This document shows positions 59,665 to 64,000 of a DNA stretch of 64,000 nt, in pieces; within the stretch, counting starts at the first letter, position 1; each line of letters begins with the position of its first letter. This stretch comes from Chamaecrista fasciculata (taxonomy: Eukaryota; Streptophyta; Magnoliopsida; Fabales; Fabaceae): positions 231,214 through 295,213 of the forward strand of contig QANZ01042174.1 in NCBI GenBank assembly GCA_003254925.1, in the 5' to 3' direction. The position numbers and the translations under genes were made by a program. A model generated the notes under the pieces. The model saw only the letters and a list, made by a program, of their open reading frames with translations, ran no database searches and was not told where the DNA came from.

Positions 59665-60750
59665 TTGTATAATAAGGAAGAGCTAGAAAAAGAGAAGAAA
59701 ATAATTACCTTCCAAAGGTGAGATGCAAGGAGCTCGAAGGTTGAGAGAAGCGAAGCTGAATTGACAGAGAAGTACGTGTTTGGTCTTGAGGTCATGTATG
59801 AGTGAAGGGCTTACATGATACGTCATAAGCACACAATTATTATTGTTGTTTTGTTGGGTAATTTGGTGATGAACAATCCCCTTATTATTATTATTATTAG
59901 TGTTGTCTTCCGTAGAAACTGCTTGCATTATAAGCTGATAAATATGATCTATTGCATCAGCCTTTGAAACTTCTTGTTGGTCATGATTATTATTATTATT
60001 CAAATGATGATCACTTGATGATGATGAGTTTGGGGCTCCAACAATATTATTTCCACTACTGAGTAGTATCCCTCTCTCATGCACTGGCTTGATTGTTGTT
60101 CCTGCCACGTCACCATCAGAACTTGTTCCTTTCACAGATTTTTGAGAATTGGAAGCCCATGCACACAAGAATTCATAGGTTGCTCCGTTGCTCGTCCATC
60201 AAATAGCGCGTGGCTTGTACCTATCCCTATTGAGTACCCTCCACAACCAAATTTTGTCACCTGCGTGCAGTATACATTCATATATTATATCCTGAAGTAT
60301 TTCAAGGGATCCGGATTCAGATGGACAACCTTAATTTATAAAACTTTCCCATCATATATTCTTTAATTTCTCCACTAATTCGTAATTAAAATGAACCATA
60401 CTATAATTAAATCAGTTATAAAACGTTCACTAATGTAATTAAGTCAAATCACAAAACCTAGCTATAGCTACAAAATATGATAAATTAACACACACAAAAG
60501 CATAGGATAGAATAGATGACGAAATTAATGGATCAATTTAAAATACAATAAACGTACCCGTGGTTTAGCCTGATCTCACATTAGTACGTGTTGTGTGGTT
60601 TAAAAAATCTCACTTTAAGTACCTAAGGTATGTGCAGTTAGCAGTTAGGGTACCTATGGTTTTGTTCCGTCAATTTTAATGAAAAATGCTGACGTAACGT
60701 AATCTTAGTCATTGGTTTCTAATGTATCTTAGTCATTGATTCTACTCTAA

Positions 60751-61620
60751 GGTTAAAATCTCATTCTTGGTCCTCAAACTATGGGGTAACTTTCATTTTG
60801 TTCATAACAACTTTTTTTTTTTTTCATTTTTGTCCTCAAACTTTCATATTTGTTCTGTTTTGCTCTCAAAAATGTGATTTTATCGAAATTTTCACTGTTA
60901 TTCTTAGTCATAAATTAGAGATAAGAATCAATTATAAATTTATCTCGAATTTGTGACTGAGAATGAAATTTTTTTCTTTCTCTCATCATTGCCAACTCAC
61001 TTAGCTTATTATTATGTATTTGAGTAGATGTGAACAAAACCCGGTCCGGCCCGAGATATAGTCATTGTTTTATCATATATATTTATATTTTATTTTATAA
61101 AATATTCTTTTTATTTTAGAAAATACATATGTACTATTATTCTTATTAATTGTATATAAAAAAATATAAATATAAACTTAATTAATATCAATTAAATTAA
61201 CTTTTTTTAAGAAATAAATCAAATTAAATATTTTTATTAATATTAAAACATCATCAAACTCATGCATAATTAATTTTTATTAATATACACAAGTTAAAAA
61301 ATATAAAATAAAAAAATAGGTTAAATGAAAAAAATATGATTTTTTTTAGAAGTAAAACTTAATCTCTTTCAAATATAAGGGTGATCATAAGTTGGGCCAA
61401 AACCCGGCCCGACCTATGATCACCCTTATATTTGAGAGAGAAATGATTTATCTCAATTACTTAGGTTAGAAATAATGACATAAACTATATGAAATCACAC
61501 TTTCGGGGACCAAAAATGGAACAACTGTGAAACTTTGAGGACCAAAACAAAAAAAATAATTTTAGGACCAAAATGAAGCTTATTCCATAGTTTATGGACC
61601 AAAATTTGATTTTTTACTGA
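60751..61620. mobile_element. Nested foldback element, middle layer
   Basis: Begins near GGTTAAAATCTCATTCTTGGTCC, with CCTCAAACTATGGGGTAAC, and ends with TATGGACCAAAATTTGATTTTTTA. Arms with TTTTGTCCTCAAACTTTCAT pair with GTGAAACTTTGAGGACCAAAA. It lies entirely inside the 60535-61793 element and itself contains sequence with CCCGGTCCGGCCCGAG (about 61030-61055). Confidence 0.65.
61364..61440. repeat. 77-bp near-perfect palindrome
   Basis: Arms of about 35 bases, CTCTTTCAAATATAAGGGTG then ATCATAAGTTGGGCC, face their complement with about three mismatches around a short AAAACCC loop. It sits inside two nested foldback elements. Confidence 0.85.
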
Positions 61621-62444
61621 GTCACTTGAGTAATACGTCAGCGTTTTCTGTTAAAATTGACGGAACAAAACTACAAGTACCTTTATTGTTTAACGACACA
61701 TACCTCAAGTACCCTAAGTGAGACTTTTTAAACCACACAACAACAATATGAGATTAGGCTAAACCACAGGTACGTTTACTGTATTTTACCCTAAATTAAA
61801 ATATTTGTAACCCTATATATAGATGATGATGACTATGAGTAAATGAGGTAGGTACCTGAGCAACAACAAGAGGCATGGAAGAGAGATCAATGGGAGGAAA
61901 AGGAGGCCTATAAACGAGTTTTCAAGATTGTAGCGAGAGTGGTCTCCAAGTTGAGAGATAGAGAGACAAGTGTGAGCCTCCACAATCTTTGGGTACACAC
62001 TCATCACCCTTGCAATACTAACTCTATTATTATCATTATTCTCGTCTCTTGTCATGCATGCTCATCAATATGATATATAGTGATCGACTCACGTACGTGT
62101 GAGTACACTTAATTAATAATTGGGTCTGATTTAATATGAGGTGTGTATGTATGTATGGTATTGTGTGTGCGTTGGAGAAAAACAAATTAAAAAGAGTTCG
62201 TAACTCTATTATCTGCGTGAGACTGCCTCGCACTTGGCCTCTCTAGCTATATATCATGAATCATGATGTGTTGATATTACCTGTATGATGTGCATGATTG
62301 TGATCTTATTAATTAATTACTCACTATTCACGTGTGACTAAACTTAGTCGTCAAACCCCACATATATATTACTCATCACTAACAAGTAACAACCCACTAA
62401 AGATATAATCTCATATTGTCCTAGTAATTAACTACTTGCAATCT

Positions 62445-62475
<31 letters not shown>

Positions 62476-62805
62476 TCTCGTTAATTTTTCCAAATATCTC
62501 TACATAACGTAACTTTCTATATATAAATAATAGTTTATAGATATTCTTTTAGACACTCTACTTATTATTATTAATGGGGGAAGAAAAATGTTGAAGCCAA
62601 ATTAAAGGGAGTTGGTTACTTGGTTCTAGACTTCTAGTGGTTGTTTAAAAAGGAATGAATGAGCAAGGTACGAAGAAAACAAGATCGAAAGCCAGGCCGG
62701 GAATTTTTGTAACTAATAGACGACTTGGAAAGCTGCACAATCACAAAACTACCCTCCAATGCCAACTTTTTATACTATATGGTAAAATCTTTCAAATAAA
62801 AAATA

Positions 62806-63460
62806 GGCAAAAGATTTTTTTGTGCCCCTAACGTTTGGGGTCAATTTCAGTTATGCCCCTAACGTTTGTTTTGTGTTAGTTATGCCCCCAATGTGAAACG
62901 TTGGTGTCAATTATACCCTAACTTCAATTTTTGTTTTGGACCAAAGTCCTATTTTGGTCCCTCAAGTTTGCTTAAAGTTCCGTTTTGGACCCTCAAGTAT
63001 CTGGCGAACTTTTCGGCGAGATATACGGCGGCCCCAACAACTACGAAATCTCCTAATCCAAGGTTTTTTACCTCCTGAGTTCAATGACGACCTTCATTTT
63101 GCGAAAAAATGACTGGAAAGCCGCCGAAAAATTACACAATTGTTGAAAATCATATTTCCGGTCATTTGTTCGCCAAATGAAAGTCATCATTGAACTCATG
63201 AGGTAAAAAAACCTTGGATTAGGAGTTTTTGTAGTCGTCGGGGCCGCCGTGTATCTCGCTGGAAAATTCGCTGGAGACTTGAGGGACCAAAACAGAACTT
63301 TAAGCAGACTTGAGGGACCAAAATAAGAGTTTGGCAAAAAAAATTGAGGTTAGGGTATAATTGACACCAACACATTGGAGCATAATTAACACAAAATAAA
63401 CGTTAGGAGCATAACTGAAATTGACTCCAAACGTTAGGGGCACGAAATGATTTTTTTGCC
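62806..63460. mobile_element. Mutator-type foldback MITE, outer, 9-bp TSD
   Basis: GGCAAAAGATTTTTTTGTGCCCC at the left; the right ends GGGGCACGAAATGATTTTTTTGCC. The 9-bp duplication TAAAAAATA is exact (62797-62805 and 63461-63469). The arms carry CCCCTAACGTTTGGGGTCAA and its complement. Confidence 0.87.
62939..63335. mobile_element. Foldback MITE nested in the previous one
   Basis: GACCAAAGTCCTATTTTGG, then TCCCTCAAGTTTGCTTAAAG at the left; CTTTAAGCAGACTTGAGGGA then CCAAAATAAGAGTTTGGC at the right. Related to the element at 18593-19150. Its GC-richer centre pairs CCTAATCCAAGGTTTTTTACC with GGTAAAAAAACCTTGGATTAGG. Open frames in this span on both strands are repeat products. Confidence 0.8.
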
Positions 63461-63555
63461 TAAAAAATAAATAAATAAAATCCTCTTCCTCGCGTGTTTA
63501 AAACATTGATGATCAAAATACGTAGAGACTAATTATTATATTTTCTTTTCTACCT

Positions 63556-63583
63556 CATCACATCACATCACATCACATCACAT
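63556..63583. repeat. (CATCA)n pentanucleotide repeat
   Basis: Five and a half CATCA units ending in CATATATC. Confidence 0.9.
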
Positions 63584-63928
63584 ATATCTCTATCTTCTAC
63601 AATCTAAGCTTTCCTCTAGACACGTGTCATTAATTTTGACATTTTGTAATCCCCACTTGCACTAATACACTGACACGTGTTCTTCTTTTACATAAAAATT
63701 AAAAATTTTTCAATTTGAAATTTCTTTCTTCTCCATATTTTTCTTCATCCCGCCTTTAGCCTATACGTTTCTTTCTTCTCCAACATATCATCATCATTTA
63801 ATTTCAAATTTCAAATCCCATTCAAATTTCAAATTTTCAATTTCAAACTACAATTCCCATTCAAATTCCTCTGCCTTCTCTTTCCCTCTCACTCTCTCTT
63901 TTTCTCTTTCTCTCTATCCCTCCGTCTC

Positions 63929-63938
<10 letters not shown>

Positions 63939-64000
<62 letters not shown>
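63939..64000. repeat. (TC)n microsatellite at window edge
   Basis: Uninterrupted TC run of 62 bases that continues past the window. It follows a pyrimidine-rich stretch from about 63870, as in many plant 5' leaders. Confidence 0.95.

Larger units (their letters stand above)
60535..61793. mobile_element. Large foldback element in BAHD intron 1, outer layer
   Basis: The left arm ATACAATAAACGTACCCGTGG and TTTTGTTCCGTCAATTTTAA pair with the right arm TTAAAATTGACGGAACAAAA and CCACAGGTACGTTTACTGTATTTTACCC. The terminal sequence resembles the 33738-34804 element. It occupies most of the 1.6-kb intron and hosts a second element. Confidence 0.78.
58638..62055 (-). pseudogene. Broken BAHD-family acyltransferase gene
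   Basis: Three exon-like blocks on the minus strand: 62055-61856, 60260-59709 and 59134-58638, with intact GT/AG sites. The BAHD HxxxD motif is present as SHALFDG after KFGCGGYSIGIGT. FELLASHLWK joins ARTLALGVGKEKK across intron 2. MNPPLPNGFTGNAY and LTMVSDLTRMPFEDVGF follow. The usual DFGWG site reads GFFGS. Frame breaks are seen near 61905 (consistent with one lost base before the YRPPFPP block), at about 60190 (an extra 8-bp GGAGCAAC copy), near 59785 and near 58850. Roughly 85-90 residues expected between the N-terminal YRPP block and the MPLVVAQ block are absent. BAHD enzymes acylate alcohols or amines using acyl-CoA; this copy should not make a full enzyme unless the breaks are assembly errors. 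Confidence 0.82.
62056..64000. other. Spacer upstream of the BAHD relic; CT-rich right edge
   Basis: No gene is recognised. 62056-62240 would be the BAHD leader. A TA run lies at 62448-62475. From 62806 it holds nested MITEs. After 63480 the sequence has ACACGTGTCATTAA and TGACACGTGTTC boxes (ABRE-like ACGTGTC), then becomes CT-rich, which suggests a promoter and leader of a plus-strand gene starting beyond 64000. That gene is inference only. Confidence 0.5.

Noticed and set aside
62866..63337. Paired frames containing a similar YFGPSSLLKV peptide on opposite strands
   Set aside because: The same peptide arises on both strands because the sequence is a foldback MITE.
1..64000. CRISPR arrays, operons, riboswitches, rRNA and intact tRNA genes
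   Set aside because: None seen; the window is eukaryotic nuclear DNA and its repeated units are transposons or microsatellites.
1..64000. Known conserved plant microRNA precursors
   Set aside because: I looked for the common mature sequences (for example miR156, 159, 160, 164, 166, 172, 319, 396) by eye and did not see them; this is not an exhaustive search.

Overview
This window is nuclear DNA from a eudicot plant. The evidence is seven plant-type genes with plant exon and intron structure, AT-rich spacers, and dense plant transposon families (Mutator-type foldback MITEs, hAT and Harbinger MITEs, an Au SINE, a second tRNA-like SINE, a TRIM, and LINE remains). I cannot name the species. The assembly has one 85-base gap (21630-21714) and single Ns at 23871, 27819 and 43303.

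Layout. 1-4194: spacer with a TRIM and one MITE. 4195-4865 (+): ERF003-type AP2/ERF transcription factor. 4866-23967: a 19-kb stretch with no convincing intact gene, filled with MITEs and SINEs. 23968-24993 (+): intronless DUF868 protein. 29779-31482 (-): DeSI/PPPDE peptidase whose first intron carries two MITEs. 31483-38192: spacer with a large Mutator-type element and an Au SINE. 38193-38975 (-): single C2H2 zinc-finger repressor with a C-terminal EAR motif. 38976-47854: spacer with two LINE relics. 47855-49179 (+): secreted GH18 class V chitinase. 54040-57970 (+): type-B cytokinin response regulator (ARR12/ARR10 type) in six exons, with related MITEs in three introns. 58638-62055 (-): a BAHD acyltransferase gene broken by several frameshifts, with transposons in both introns. 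62056-64000: nested MITEs, then a CT-rich run that may be the 5' leader of a gene beyond the window.

The genes are independent single plant genes and do not form a cluster or pathway. ERF003, the zinc-finger protein and the response regulator are nuclear regulators. The chitinase is predicted to be secreted. The DeSI protein belongs to a deconjugating cysteine peptidase family.

I found no clearly novel biological system. The strongest observations concern transposons. One superfamily of long-TIR foldback elements recurs across the window, several copies with exact 9-bp target duplications. There are nested insertions up to three levels, repeated insertion of one MITE family into three introns of a single gene, and a non-canonical GC-AG intron in that gene.
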